This document shows, piece after piece, positions 14,423 through 22,616 of a stretch of DNA of 40,054 nt (positions are counted from its first letter, which is position 1; each line of letters starts with the position of its first letter). The notes under the pieces are model-generated. The model did no database searches and had not been told where the DNA came from. It was given only the letters and a program-made list of their open reading frames with translations. Origin of the DNA: Rothia uropygialis (GTDB lineage: Bacteria > Actinomycetota > Actinomycetes > Actinomycetales > Micrococcaceae); NCBI RefSeq assembly GCF_004137765.1, contig NZ_NOIS01000006.1, forward strand, positions 1 through 40,054, written 5' to 3'. The translations under genes were made by a program, and so were the position numbers.

Positions 14423-14443
14423 ATCCGTCACCCGTGGGCGGAT
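14423..14443. terminator. Short hairpin between convergent genes
   Basis: ATCCG (14423-14427) pairs with CGGAT (14439-14443), with two further pairs inward, in the 53-bp gap between the YbaK-like and amidohydrolase stop codons. There is no T-tract on either side except GTCGTT. It is a weak bidirectional terminator candidate. Confidence 0.3.
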
Positions 14444-14469
14444 AGTCGTTCAAAAAGGGTCGATGCCGC

Positions 14470-16104
14470 TTACGGCGTCGAATAGGTCGCTTCGCCACCC
14501 ACATACGTGGCTAGCACACCGATATCCACGATGGATTCCGCATCCAGAGGGCTCTCGCTGAGAACCGCGAAGTCGGCGTCGAATCCAGGTGCCAGCCGAC
14601 CGCGGGATTCCCCGAATCCCGTGGCCTCCGCCGCGTTGACCGTATAGGTCTTCAGCGCCTGGTACGGATTCAAACGTTCCTCCGGACCGACGACGACGCC
14701 GCTGTCGGTTGTCCTGTCCACGGCGCGTTGTATACCGAGGAGGGGGCGTCCGTCCGCCACGGGACGGTCCGAGCTGCCCGCGACGCACACGCCCGCGTTC
14801 GTGAGCGATTTCCCGCGGTACAACCAACCGGATTTGTTGGGTCCTACGAGGGTGCTCATGTGATCTCCCAAAGCCCCGATGAAGGCGGCTTGGGGCGTCA
14901 CGGCAATACCCAACCGGGCCAGACGCCGGACCTGATCGGGACTCGTCAGCCCCACGTGCTCGATTCGGTTCCGCACGCTCCGCGAACCGTACTCCGTCTG
15001 GCAGTGATCGATGACGTCCATGGCCACATCCACCGCCCTGTCACCGATGGCGTGAATCGCCAGCGACCACCCCGCTGTATAAGCCTCTTCGGCCACTTCC
15101 TGGAGACGCTCCGGTGGGATGAGGAACTCACCTCGAGAATGACGTCCCCCGCACAATGCTTCGTGCATGGCAGATGTTTCGCCCAGGAGCGAGCCGTCGG
15201 AGAAGATCTTGACCGGGCCGAGGCTCAGCCGGTCGCTCCCGGCCCCAGTTCGAATTCCCAAGTCCAGCCCTCGACCGGGACGCGATTCGGGTGGTCCGAG
15301 TTCACCCGCGGCCGGAAGCTCGCGCAAAGTGTCCATGACCGGCATGACTTGTGCCCTCGCGTGAAGCCGTCCGGTATCCACGGCGGTCTGGTACGCGGCG
15401 AACTCGAGGGGAGAATGCCCGATCCACCCCAGACCGATGCCGGCGTCGGTGAAGCTGGTGATGCCTTCGCTCGCATAGCGCTGAGTAGCGAGATCAAGGC
15501 TTTCTACGATCATCTCTTCCGGGTACGGCTTGAGAAGGTCCTGGATACATTCTTGAGCGTTCTCCTCCACCAAACCCGTCGGGTTGCCGACCTCATCGGT
15601 GGGTATGCCTCCACCGCCCGGAGCGAGGAAACCTCCGTCGAAGAATCCAGCGCGTCGGAGACCTTCACTGTTGGTAGTCAACGCGTGTCCGGAGGTGTGG
15701 CGAAGATAAAGGGGGTGGCTGCCGGTGGCGCGGTCGAGCTCCCCGAGGTCGCGGCTTCCGGACAGATTCGAAGGTGTCAGCCCGGCCCCCAGAACCCATT
15801 CGTTGGGTTTGAGCTGATGAGCCCGCTCGTGGATTTGATGGTAGACCTCCGGCCAGGACGTCGCCCGCGAGCAGTCGAGTCCCAAGAGTGTCTGCCCGAA
15901 CCACGCCGTGTGGCAGTGGGCGTCGATGAATCCGGGGACCACGGTCGCTCCGCCGAGGTCGAGTTCCCGAAAATGGGCCTCGTAGCGGAGGTCACCATCG
16001 AAGCCGACGATCTTCCCTTGCCACACGCCCATCGATTGGGCGGTGGGGCGGGCCGGGTCCATCGTGATGATTCGGGCGTTGGTCACGAGGAGATCGAGTT
16101 TCAT
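14470..16104 (-). CDS. YtcJ-type metal-dependent amidohydrolase
   Basis: A 544-residue amidohydrolase superfamily member of the YtcJ (COG1574, Amidohydro_3) branch. Visible metal-site motifs are GFIDAHCHTAWFG (HxH), the later AIHAIGDRAVD and RIEHVG histidines, and SSDRPVADG with the catalytic Asp. KIFSDGSLLGETSAMHEALC is the conserved central block. Such enzymes hydrolyse cyclic or linear amides in the cytosol; the exact substrate is unpredictable. Its start overlaps the stop of the M20 hydrolase (ATGA, 16101-16104), so they are translationally coupled, and a shared pathway for an amide, hydantoin or ureide nitrogen source is likely. Confidence 0.92.
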   Translation of the reverse strand: MKLDLLVTNARIITMDPARPTAQSMGVWQGKIVGFDGDLRYEAHFRELDLGGATVVPGFIDAHCHTAWFGQTLLGLDCSRATSWPEVYHQIHERAHQLKPNEWVLGAGLTPSNLSGSRDLGELDRATGSHPLYLRHTSGHALTTNSEGLRRAGFFDGGFLAPGGGGIPTDEVGNPTGLVEENAQECIQDLLKPYPEEMIVESLDLATQRYASEGITSFTDAGIGLGWIGHSPLEFAAYQTAVDTGRLHARAQVMPVMDTLRELPAAGELGPPESRPGRGLDLGIRTGAGSDRLSLGPVKIFSDGSLLGETSAMHEALCGGRHSRGEFLIPPERLQEVAEEAYTAGWSLAIHAIGDRAVDVAMDVIDHCQTEYGSRSVRNRIEHVGLTSPDQVRRLARLGIAVTPQAAFIGALGDHMSTLVGPNKSGWLYRGKSLTNAGVCVAGSSDRPVADGRPLLGIQRAVDRTTDSGVVVGPEERLNPYQALKTYTVNAAEATGFGESRGRLAPGFDADFAVLSESPLDAESIVDIGVLATYVGGEATYSTP

Positions 16105-17411
16105 GCGGCTGAATCACTCTTCTCGACACCGCTTTCGAGCGCGGAGGACGCCATGGCCCTGAGGGTTTCGGTAAACATTCGCAGACCCGCAACCATGTCC
16201 TTGTCCTCCGTGAATTCGAGTTCATTGTGGGAAATGCCCTGGTACGAAGGGACAAAAAGCATGACGGTCGGAAGAACGTCCTTGATGTTCGTCGAATCGT
16301 GGCCGGCCCTGGTTTGAGTACGGACTACGGGAAGGTCGAGCTGACGGGCGATGGACTCGGCAAGAGCTACTCCTTCGGGCGTGTACGCCTGTTCCTGCCA
16401 TGCATGCGAACCCTGCAATTCGATCTTGACGTGGGCAAGATCTTCGATCTCGCGAAGGGCTTCTCGGAATTCTTGGTCGGCTTCCTGAAGGGTCGATTCC
16501 AGTCCGCACCTCAGGTCCACCAGAAGTTCGGCTCCCTGAGCGACGACGACCGGGGAGTTGGGAATGACGTTCAACTGGCCGCACGACGTCACGAGGGGGC
16601 TCTCGGGGCTCGTGTATTTCTCCCCTATCTGACGGATGCGGGTAATGATCAGTGCCGCACCGTAGAGAGCATCCTGCCGGTCTTCCAATAGTGTGGATCC
16701 GGTGTGGGACTGGAATCCATGTACCTTCAATACGTACTTGCGGGCACCCCACGTCTTCTCGACCACGCCGATCGTGTAACCCTGCTCGTCCATGTCCTTG
16801 CCTTGCTCGATGTGGATCTCGGCATAGCTCCGAAACTGTGACAAGGGGAGTTTCCCGCGATTCGGCAATTCCATCGCCTCAAGGGCCTCGCGGACTGTGA
16901 CTGCCTGTCCGTCTTCGACCGCGAGCATCTCTTCCGCAGAGCTCTTTCCGGTGAATACGGAACTGCCCATCATGGATGGTTTGAATCGGCTGCCTTCTTC
17001 ATTGAACCAGTTGACCACGGCTACATTGTGACGTGGTGGGGCGACGTCGCCTGCAAGCACCTGCAGAGAAAGCCTGGCGCATGCATGGGCTCCGCAGAGT
17101 ACCCCGTACGCACCGTCGAATCGCCCGCCGAAGGGCTGGGAATCAAGGTGGGATCCTACGAGCACGTAAGGCTGGTCGGGATTGAGCTCCCACAAGCCGA
17201 ATTGATTACCGATTTCGTCGTACACGACGGTTGCTCCATACCCCTCCAGCAAGCCGTGGAACCAATGGCGATTTGCGGTGTCGGCCGGCGTCCCGGCTTC
17301 ACGATGCACACCACCGGCGGGTGTGGCCCCGTGCGCGCTCATGGAGCGGAAGTCCGCCAGAAAACGGTCGTCGGTCAGGTCGTGAGCGGTGAGGGAAGGT
17401 TGCGGTGACAT
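16101..17411 (-). CDS. M20-family amidase (N-carbamoyl-L-amino-acid hydrolase / allantoate amidohydrolase type)
   Basis: A 436-residue zinc enzyme. Metal-site motifs are VLVGSHLDSQPFGGRFDGAYG (His, Asp), WFNEEGSRFKPSMMGSSVF (catalytic Glu pair), EIHIEQG (His) and, near the end, GHDSTNIKDVLPTVMLF with SHNELEFT (His). The EIHIEQG motif is typical of the HyuC/AllC branch (Zn-dependent hydrolase, COG0624 carbamoylase type), which releases ammonia and CO2 from N-carbamoyl compounds. ATG 17411 has AAGGA upstream; the frame extends to 17537 inside the transporter gene. It lies 23 bp after the transporter and overlaps the amidohydrolase. Confidence 0.92.
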   Translation of the reverse strand: MSPQPSLTAHDLTDDRFLADFRSMSAHGATPAGGVHREAGTPADTANRHWFHGLLEGYGATVVYDEIGNQFGLWELNPDQPYVLVGSHLDSQPFGGRFDGAYGVLCGAHACARLSLQVLAGDVAPPRHNVAVVNWFNEEGSRFKPSMMGSSVFTGKSSAEEMLAVEDGQAVTVREALEAMELPNRGKLPLSQFRSYAEIHIEQGKDMDEQGYTIGVVEKTWGARKYVLKVHGFQSHTGSTLLEDRQDALYGAALIITRIRQIGEKYTSPESPLVTSCGQLNVIPNSPVVVAQGAELLVDLRCGLESTLQEADQEFREALREIEDLAHVKIELQGSHAWQEQAYTPEGVALAESIARQLDLPVVRTQTRAGHDSTNIKDVLPTVMLFVPSYQGISHNELEFTEDKDMVAGLRMFTETLRAMASSALESGVEKSDSAA

Positions 17412-17434
17412 GCTGTCCTTTCGTGTGGGTCTTC

Positions 17435-18778
17435 TTAGTGGAGGTAGCCGGTGATTTTCTGGCTCAACCGAGGAGCCCAAGCACCGCACAGTGCCGAAAT
17501 GGCGGAAATGACAATGAGCAACACTGCCGCGGGCCACCAGGCGTTACCGGCCATGGCGACCACCGCTGTAGCGATCAGGGGCACGAAGCCGGAAGCGACT
17601 CCGGAGAGATTCTGTGCCATTGCCATGCCCGACAATCGGGTGGTCAGCGGGAACAATGCGCTGAGAACTGCTCCCGACGTTGCGTACGGGTAGGACAATG
17701 CGGCCACTCCCAACGTCATGCCGAGAACCACAAGGATGGGTTGCCGGGTTTGCACCAGCAGGAAGGTCGGGAATGCGAGAAGGATCGAGGCGACCCCGCC
17801 CCAAATGATCACCTTGCTCGCGCCGAACCGGGAGCCTAAGCTGCCGCCGGTGATCAGGACGACGATTTCCACGGCCGCTGCGAAAATTGAGCCGAAGAGC
17901 AGCAAGCTGGGTGAGAGACCAAGCTGTTGCTTACCGTAGGAGACCACGAAGGTCGTGATCAGGTAGAAGCCGCCCACACCGAGGAAGGCCGCACCTGCGC
18001 CGACGAAGATCTGAAGCCAGGAGTTCTTCCAGACGGTTCTCAACGGGGCGTTTTCGGCCCTTCCGGAATCCTTGATCTCGCGGAACGCGGGGGATTCGTC
18101 CAGTCGCCGTCGCATCACGACCGCGAGAAGAAGCAAAGGAATGGCCACGAGGAAGGGGATGCGCCATCCGAAAGAATCGAAGTTGTCCTGACTCAGGAAC
18201 GTCGAGACGAGGAAGAATCCGCCCGAGGCCAGGATGGTCCCGATGGGCGAACCGATCTGCGGGATCGCGGAGAGTTTGGCCTTGCTCTCCGGAGGGGCAT
18301 TTTCGATCGCGATGGTCATGGCTCCGGACCACTCGCCGCCGACGAAGATTCCCTGGAGAAACCTCAGGACGACCAGGAGTACCGGAGCGAAAACGCCGAT
18401 GGTCATGTACGTGGGCAGGAGGCCGATGATCGCCGTTGCGATCCCGATTCCCGTCACGGTGATCAGCATGACGGTCCGGCGTCCGACCTTGTCCCCGAGG
18501 GAACCGAAGATCATGCCGCCTAACGGGCGGGCCAGGAACCCGACGGCCAAGGTGGCGAAAGAACTCAGGGTCGCGGCCACCGGGTCATCGTTGGTGAAGA
18601 ACTGCACGTTGAAGACCAGGGCGGCTGCCGTATTGAACAGAAAGAAGTCGTACCATTCGAGGGCTGTGCCGATCAGGGCACCGAAGGTGACCTTTCGTGC
18701 CTCCTTCTCGGAGAGCGTGGTCGAGAATTCCCCTTCGTCCTTCAGAGGAAGACTCTCTACGTTCTGAGGGGTGCTCAT
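17435..18778 (-). CDS. MFS transporter of the metabolite:H+ symporter (MHS) family
   Basis: A 447-residue, 12-helix symporter. The MHS signatures are present: GTALEWYDFFLFNTAAAL in helix 1, ARPLGGMIFGSLGDKVGRR for the loop between helices 2 and 3, and RFLQGIFVGGEWSGA in helix 4. The family includes ShiA, ProP, KgtP and CitA. It is the first gene of a three-gene operon with the M20 amidase and amidohydrolase, so it probably imports their substrate. A divergent PucR-type regulator starts 103 bp away. A minus-strand promoter TTTCCA-17 bp-TATTAT can be drawn in that gap. Confidence 0.92.
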   Translation of the reverse strand: MSTPQNVESLPLKDEGEFSTTLSEKEARKVTFGALIGTALEWYDFFLFNTAAALVFNVQFFTNDDPVAATLSSFATLAVGFLARPLGGMIFGSLGDKVGRRTVMLITVTGIGIATAIIGLLPTYMTIGVFAPVLLVVLRFLQGIFVGGEWSGAMTIAIENAPPESKAKLSAIPQIGSPIGTILASGGFFLVSTFLSQDNFDSFGWRIPFLVAIPLLLLAVVMRRRLDESPAFREIKDSGRAENAPLRTVWKNSWLQIFVGAGAAFLGVGGFYLITTFVVSYGKQQLGLSPSLLLFGSIFAAAVEIVVLITGGSLGSRFGASKVIIWGGVASILLAFPTFLLVQTRQPILVVLGMTLGVAALSYPYATSGAVLSALFPLTTRLSGMAMAQNLSGVASGFVPLIATAVVAMAGNAWWPAAVLLIVISAISALCGAWAPRLSQKITGYLH

Positions 18779-18868
18779 GGTGTGTCCTCGGTTGGGTGCG
18801 GATAATAGTGACCAGTATTACAGGTGGAAAAGCCCAATTGAAGAACAAAATGCCTCACCTTTTGAGCT

Positions 18869-18884
18869 CTATGATGTGCATATG
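18869..18884 (+). promoter_or_regulatory. Possible leaderless start of the PucR-type gene
   Basis: A -10-like TATGAT at 18870-18875 ends 6 bp before the ATG at 18882, so transcription would start at the start codon itself. No ribosome site is visible upstream of the ATG. This fits a leaderless mRNA, common in actinobacteria. No good -35 box was found. Confidence 0.35.
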
Positions 18885-19997
18885 ACCAAAAACGAGAGGA
18901 TCTTGGCCGAACTGGAACTCCATGTGGAGGGCAGCGTCGAGACGTATGTCGATCGTGTCCTGGAATTACAGGATTATCGGGATGGTTTGGTTCACGTCGA
19001 GGACATACGGGCTACGGCGCGGGAAAGCTTTGCGGCTCTGATTGATCAGGTCTTTACGGACGCCCCCGAGAGCGCCGGGCTGCTTGTGGATACGGCACGC
19101 GACCTCGTGATGCGTCGTCGTGCCCAGGGCGTGCATCTGGATCCACTTCTGACGGCCGTACGCCTGGACTTCACGGTGCTGTGGGAACTTCTCAAGAGGC
19201 TTTGCCAGCCGCACGACACTGCAGCTCTGGTGGATCTGGCCGAGCCCTTGTGGCGAGCCGTCGAAGATTACGCCAACGGTGTCTACCGCGCCTATCTTGA
19301 GCAGAGCGAACGGGAGGTCAGGGAGGAATCGGTTTTGCGTCAGGAATATCTGACGCAGGCACTCAGTCGGGATGTTGGGGCCGAAGCCATGCGGCAGGCC
19401 TCGCGCATGGTCGGGTTCGACGTCGGGGAGCCTTTGGTCCTGTGCGTTGCGGTCGGTGACGTCGGCCGCGAACTCCGTGGAGTCCTGTCCACCGCGCTTC
19501 GGTCGGCTCTGCCGGTCCACCTGGTGAATTTCGAGGGTTATGCAGTGCTGATTTTCCCTGCCCGCCTGGACGACGTCCGTGACCGGGTGTCACGAGTGCC
19601 TTGTGCCGTGCTGGAGAATCTGATGGGGCTGGAAGGAGTCCGCTTCAAACTTCGTCTCGCCCAGCGCATCGCGGAAGTTGTGGCGGAGGAGGACTCCGGC
19701 GCCGTGACGCCTGAGCGTGCGTGGCCTCGCGTTGCCCGGCGCGGCCTCGAGAGTATAGGCCTCGATCTGGCCGAGCAGATCGAGGCAGGGCTGCGTCGAG
19801 CCCGACGGGGTGAGGCGGCACGCATTGCGGTGACTGTGCGCCAATACCTTTCATCGGGCTCAGTCGCGGAGGCGGCCGAAGCGATTCCGTGCCATCGCAA
19901 TACGGTTCAGAATCATCTCAACCGGTTTCGTGAACTGACCGGAATAGACCCCGGAATTCCGGAGCAGGCCGCACAGTTGGTCATCGCTTGGGGCTGA
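18882..19997 (+). CDS. PucR/CdaR-type helix-turn-helix regulator
   Basis: A 371-residue regulator with the PucR C-terminal helix-turn-helix (IAVTVRQYLSSGSVAEAAEA, then IPCHRNTVQNHLNRFRELTG), preceded by a central GGDEF-like domain and an N-terminal region of about 150 residues with a charged helical stretch. PucR-type proteins usually activate purine, allantoin, proline or other nitrogen-compound catabolism in response to a metabolite. It is divergent from the MHS-M20-amidohydrolase operon, its most probable target. ATG 18882 was chosen because the 37 codons upstream in frame look non-coding. Confidence 0.9.
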   Translation: MTKNERILAELELHVEGSVETYVDRVLELQDYRDGLVHVEDIRATARESFAALIDQVFTDAPESAGLLVDTARDLVMRRRAQGVHLDPLLTAVRLDFTVLWELLKRLCQPHDTAALVDLAEPLWRAVEDYANGVYRAYLEQSEREVREESVLRQEYLTQALSRDVGAEAMRQASRMVGFDVGEPLVLCVAVGDVGRELRGVLSTALRSALPVHLVNFEGYAVLIFPARLDDVRDRVSRVPCAVLENLMGLEGVRFKLRLAQRIAEVVAEEDSGAVTPERAWPRVARRGLESIGLDLAEQIEAGLRRARRGEAARIAVTVRQYLSSGSVAEAAEAIPCHRNTVQNHLNRFRELTGIDPGIPEQAAQLVIAWG

Positions 19998-20054
19998 GGA
20001 CCCCACCCTCCTGCGAGTCGGCACCAAAGGTTCGCTTCCGCGCGTCCTCGCGTG

Positions 20055-20079
20055 CGGGCTCACCAAATTTGTGAACCCG
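20055..20079. terminator. Hairpin between convergent PucR-type and amidase genes
   Basis: CGGGCTCAC (20055-20063) pairs with GTGAACCCG (20071-20079) with one mismatch and a loop CAAATTT. It sits in the 113-bp gap between two converging stop codons. There is no strong T-run, so it is at best a modest bidirectional terminator. Confidence 0.4.
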
Positions 20080-20110
20080 TGATTCGAGGGCGGGCGAGAG
20101 GCCCGGTTGC

Positions 20111-20554
20111 TTACAAGATGGCCGAAACGCCGTCGCGAATCGCCTGGATGTCCACGGTGCCGGGGCAATCGGTGGAGACGACGAAGCTATGGGGAACGAT
20201 CTGCGACTGGGGATCGAGTCCGTAGGTGCGGCAGATGGTTGCGCAGAGATTGATCGACTGGTTGTAGGTATCTTGCGTGGGCGCGCGGTTGGGGTCGGCC
20301 GAGTGCTCGATACCAATGCTGCGAAGGTTGAAATTCCAGTCCCCGGCGTGCCAGGCGGTGTCCGCTTCGTTGACGAATTGATGGATCTCGCCTTCGCCGA
20401 TGCCATAGTGGGCGCTGACGCCCGAGTTGGGGTCGGCGAATGTTGTGTCCGCTGCTGCGAGGGTCCCCACAATGTAGTGAATGACGATGCGATCCACCGA
20501 TGTGCCTTCGCGGCCTTCGGTGAAATTCGGCGAGCTGACCTGAATGGCTGCCAT
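20111..20554 (-). CDS. Amidase_2 (N-acetylmuramoyl-L-alanine amidase) domain, split from its Tat signal
   Basis: A 147-residue amidase domain of the T7 lysozyme/PGRP fold that would cut the MurNAc-L-Ala bond of peptidoglycan. Zinc ligands His26 (IVIHYIVG), His122 (VPHSFVVS) and Cys130 (DCPG) are all present, as are SAHYGIG, AWHAGDWN and SIGIEHSADP with Glu83. On its own it has no export signal. Directly upstream, in the same frame and separated only by TAA-TCC, is a 54-codon ORF encoding a Tat signal peptide. The most economical view is one secreted amidase interrupted by a nonsense codon; reinitiation at this ATG would leave the enzyme in the cytoplasm. Confidence 0.85.
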   Translation of the reverse strand: MAAIQVSSPNFTEGREGTSVDRIVIHYIVGTLAAADTTFADPNSGVSAHYGIGEGEIHQFVNEADTAWHAGDWNFNLRSIGIEHSADPNRAPTQDTYNQSINLCATICRTYGLDPQSQIVPHSFVVSTDCPGTVDIQAIRDGVSAIL

Positions 20555-20557
20555 GGA

Positions 20558-20722
20558 TTATTTCCCTTTCCCCATAGGGCAGCTGAGTGGCCGCTTGGAT
20601 TGCATTGTTTTGTTGGCGGGTGTCGGTGCGGCCTGGGCTGCGGGTGCGGTGATGAGTGCTGCTCCGGTTGCCGCAGTTGCAGCGGCGGTCAGCGCGAGCA
20701 CATTACGTCTCGATAATTCCAT
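20558..20722 (-). CDS. Tat signal-peptide ORF upstream of the amidase
   Basis: Fifty-four residues: a twin-arginine motif LSRRNVLAL, a hydrophobic Ala/Thr-rich core, an AQA-AP cleavage site at about residues 29-33, then a linker TPANKTMQSKRPLSCPMGKG, ending at TAA 20558-20560. The next in-frame ATG (20554) starts the amidase. The frame extends upstream to 20800, but Met at 20722 gives a standard n-region. As a stand-alone gene it would make only a cleaved signal and a short tail, so it is best read as the 5' part of the amidase gene. Confidence 0.65.
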   Translation of the reverse strand: MELSRRNVLALTAAATAATGAALITAPAAQAAPTPANKTMQSKRPLSCPMGKGK

Positions 20723-20822
20723 ATCGGCAAGGTACGTTTTCGGGTTCACTAATTCAAAACGCCCGTTGCGTGTGACGCAACCACAAGTGGAATTTTTCAC
20801 AAAAGGTAGCGCTCGCGGGGTG

Positions 20823-21287
20823 CTATTTGCTTTGCTCTGCGATTTTCTTGATCGTTTTCAGGGTCTCAGGTATTCCGGCCGCTGCCGCCTCTTGGCGTAT
20901 CTTGATCTGACGTTCGGCGTCCTCACCGAAGCGATGGAGAAAGTTTGCCTCTGTTACTTCGGAGAAAACTGTATATTCGGTGAGAACACTCCCTTCGCCT
21001 TCTGGTGAAATGGTGTATCCCCAGCGGGCGTGGGATGGAATGACCTCCCACGCGAAGTGTTGTCCCGGTTCGGCGATGACGACTTCGGATGTGGTTGTCC
21101 ATTCTCGTTCCGGGGTGCGGTTGTGCCCTGTAAAGGTTGCACCGACGTCGTGTCCGCCAGGACCGTCCCAGTCGCACCGGTAGCACTGTTGGCTCCATTC
21201 GCCGGTCCGGGTTACGTCCGAGACGAGGTCGTAGATTTCGGCAGGTGACTTGTCGATATGGATCGAGTCGGAGAGTTCATATGTCAT
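20823..21287 (-). CDS. SRPBCC (START-like) family protein
   Basis: A 154-residue protein of the polyketide-cyclase/SRPBCC type. The N-terminus SIHIDKSPAEIYDLVSDVTR is the common first strand and helix, GEWSQQCYRC and VGATFTGHNR follow, and the fold ends in a C-terminal helix LKTIKKIAEQ. These proteins bind hydrophobic ligands in a helix-grip cavity; the role here is unknown. It lies about 100 bp upstream of the Tat-amidase ORF on the same strand and divergent from the lysozyme, so it could be co-expressed with the amidase. Confidence 0.82.
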   Translation of the reverse strand: MTYELSDSIHIDKSPAEIYDLVSDVTRTGEWSQQCYRCDWDGPGGHDVGATFTGHNRTPEREWTTTSEVVIAEPGQHFAWEVIPSHARWGYTISPEGEGSVLTEYTVFSEVTEANFLHRFGEDAERQIKIRQEAAAAGIPETLKTIKKIAEQSK

Positions 21288-21627
21288 GAGTGCAGTCTAG
21301 TGCTCCGCCCGGATCCCGAAACCCCTTGTTCGTCGACCAATATTCGTGAGAAAACGATATCGAATCGAATGGAACTCGTCGTGCATATCTTGCAAATTCT
21401 ACTTCCGTCCCTGGATTCCGACGACCCGTTTGATGCCGGATAGTCATTTCAAAAGTAAATCTTTCGGTGTGTCTATGGACATATCAGGCCGAATTACCAT
21501 ACGGTCGTGCCCGGCACCTTGTTCGACTTGTCCGTTACTGGATGGCCGCTCAAGGCATTCGTTGGGAGGAGCACACAGCTCCTCTGGCGGCCATGGACGC
21601 ACTCGACACCGCATATTGAGGTACAGA
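21288..21627. other. Intergenic leader of the lysozyme gene
   Basis: A 340-bp spacer without a convincing gene; the frame that opens at 21346 is only an upstream extension of the lysozyme frame. It contains the long-range stem and hairpin at 21542-21594, and presumably the divergent promoters for the SRPBCC and lysozyme genes. Confidence 0.5.
21542..21594 (+). promoter_or_regulatory. Structured RNA leader upstream of GH25 lysozyme
   Basis: ATGGCCGC (21542-21549) is exactly complementary to GCGGCCAT (21587-21594). Enclosed is a second hairpin, GAGGAGC (21566-21572) with GCTCCTC (21578-21584) and loop ACACA. The structure ends 33 nt before the lysozyme ATG. There is no T-tract, so it is not a classical terminator. 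I could not match it to the c-di-AMP (ydaO) or another known riboswitch consensus. Confidence 0.45.
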
Positions 21628-22479
21628 ATGTTCGAATTGGGCACGAGAAGGATGACGCAGGGCGTTTTAAGACGTTTTAAGCACAAGGAAGCAACCGGCG
21701 TCATCGCGACGACCGCGGTCTTGCTTGGCTTGACGACCCTCGCGGCCCCGGCCGCCGAGGCAGCATCGACGGCCGGCCCCACTACTGGTATTCAGGGTCG
21801 GGATATTTCCGTCAATCAAGGAACTGACTATCCCTGGGGCGAGGTTGCTTCTGCGGGTGTTCAGTATGGTCAAGCACAGGCAACCGACGGGGACTGGGTG
21901 TCCCCGGCATTCGATCAGCAATACAAGGACATCGAAAATGCTGGTCTTTATAAAGGTGCCTATCATTTCGCTCGCCCCGGCGACAGTAGTGGGGCGACCC
22001 AGGCCAGCTTCTTCATCGAGCACGGAGGCAAGTGGACAAATGACGGTACGACCTTGCCGGGAATGCTCGACGTGGAATCCACGCCGAGCGCCAAAACAGC
22101 CGAAGAACAGTGCTACCACCTCTCGACTTCCGAAATGACGTCGTGGATTCAAGACTTCACGAGTGAGTACAAATCCGAGACCGGCCGCGCCCCCATCATC
22201 TATACAACGAATGCATGGTGGAATCAGTGCGTCGGCGATACGACGGCCTTCACCGACAGTCCGCTCATGATTGCCAAGTGGGGAAGCAAGACATCGGGCG
22301 AAGTCCCGGCCGCTTGGTCAGACTACGACTTCTGGCAGCACACCGAGAGCAGTGCGGGCAGCGTGGCCGATCGCAGTCGGTTCAATGGATCGAAGGCCAA
22401 ACTTGAGGACCTCGCAACCAACCCCGGATACACTCCCGTGGGTTCTGCCTCGAAGCAGCAGGTTCCGCTCGGGTACTGA
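21628..22479 (+). CDS. Secreted GH25 lysozyme (N,O-acetylmuramidase type)
   Basis: A 283-residue exported glycoside hydrolase. Residues 1 to about 46 form a signal peptide (basic RRFKHK, hydrophobic core, cleavage near AEA-AS). The GH25 barrel follows: GRDISVNQG (Asp59), AQATDGDW, GAYHFARPG, LPGMLDVES (Asp148 and Glu150, catalytic acids), RAPIIYTTNAWW and the terminal YDFWQHT. It cleaves the MurNAc-GlcNAc bond of peptidoglycan outside the cell. ATG 21628 has GAGG 7 nt upstream; Met at residue 9 is a less likely start. It stands near the Amidase_2 gene, so two wall hydrolases cluster here. Confidence 0.9.
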   Translation: MFELGTRRMTQGVLRRFKHKEATGVIATTAVLLGLTTLAAPAAEAASTAGPTTGIQGRDISVNQGTDYPWGEVASAGVQYGQAQATDGDWVSPAFDQQYKDIENAGLYKGAYHFARPGDSSGATQASFFIEHGGKWTNDGTTLPGMLDVESTPSAKTAEEQCYHLSTSEMTSWIQDFTSEYKSETGRAPIIYTTNAWWNQCVGDTTAFTDSPLMIAKWGSKTSGEVPAAWSDYDFWQHTESSAGSVADRSRFNGSKAKLEDLATNPGYTPVGSASKQQVPLGY

Positions 22480-22616
22480 TCCCCTGCGGGACTGTGGCCA
22501 ACCGTGCTGAGGTCACCAACGGCCGATGCGGCCCCAATAGGGTACGTGAGGCTTTCTCGGCTCATCCCGACGTGGAATTTCGGGTGGGGGACGTCCACGG
22601 CCCGGGCCGGAGCCGT

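Noticed and set aside
14728-16317. Plus-strand frame of 529 codons opposite the amidohydrolase
   Set aside because: It is antisense to a gene with complete amidohydrolase motifs and shows only GC-frame bias, with no recognisable domain.
21346-21627. Upstream extension of the lysozyme frame
   Set aside because: It would place 94 non-homologous residues before a normal signal peptide; the ribosome site before 21628 decides the start.
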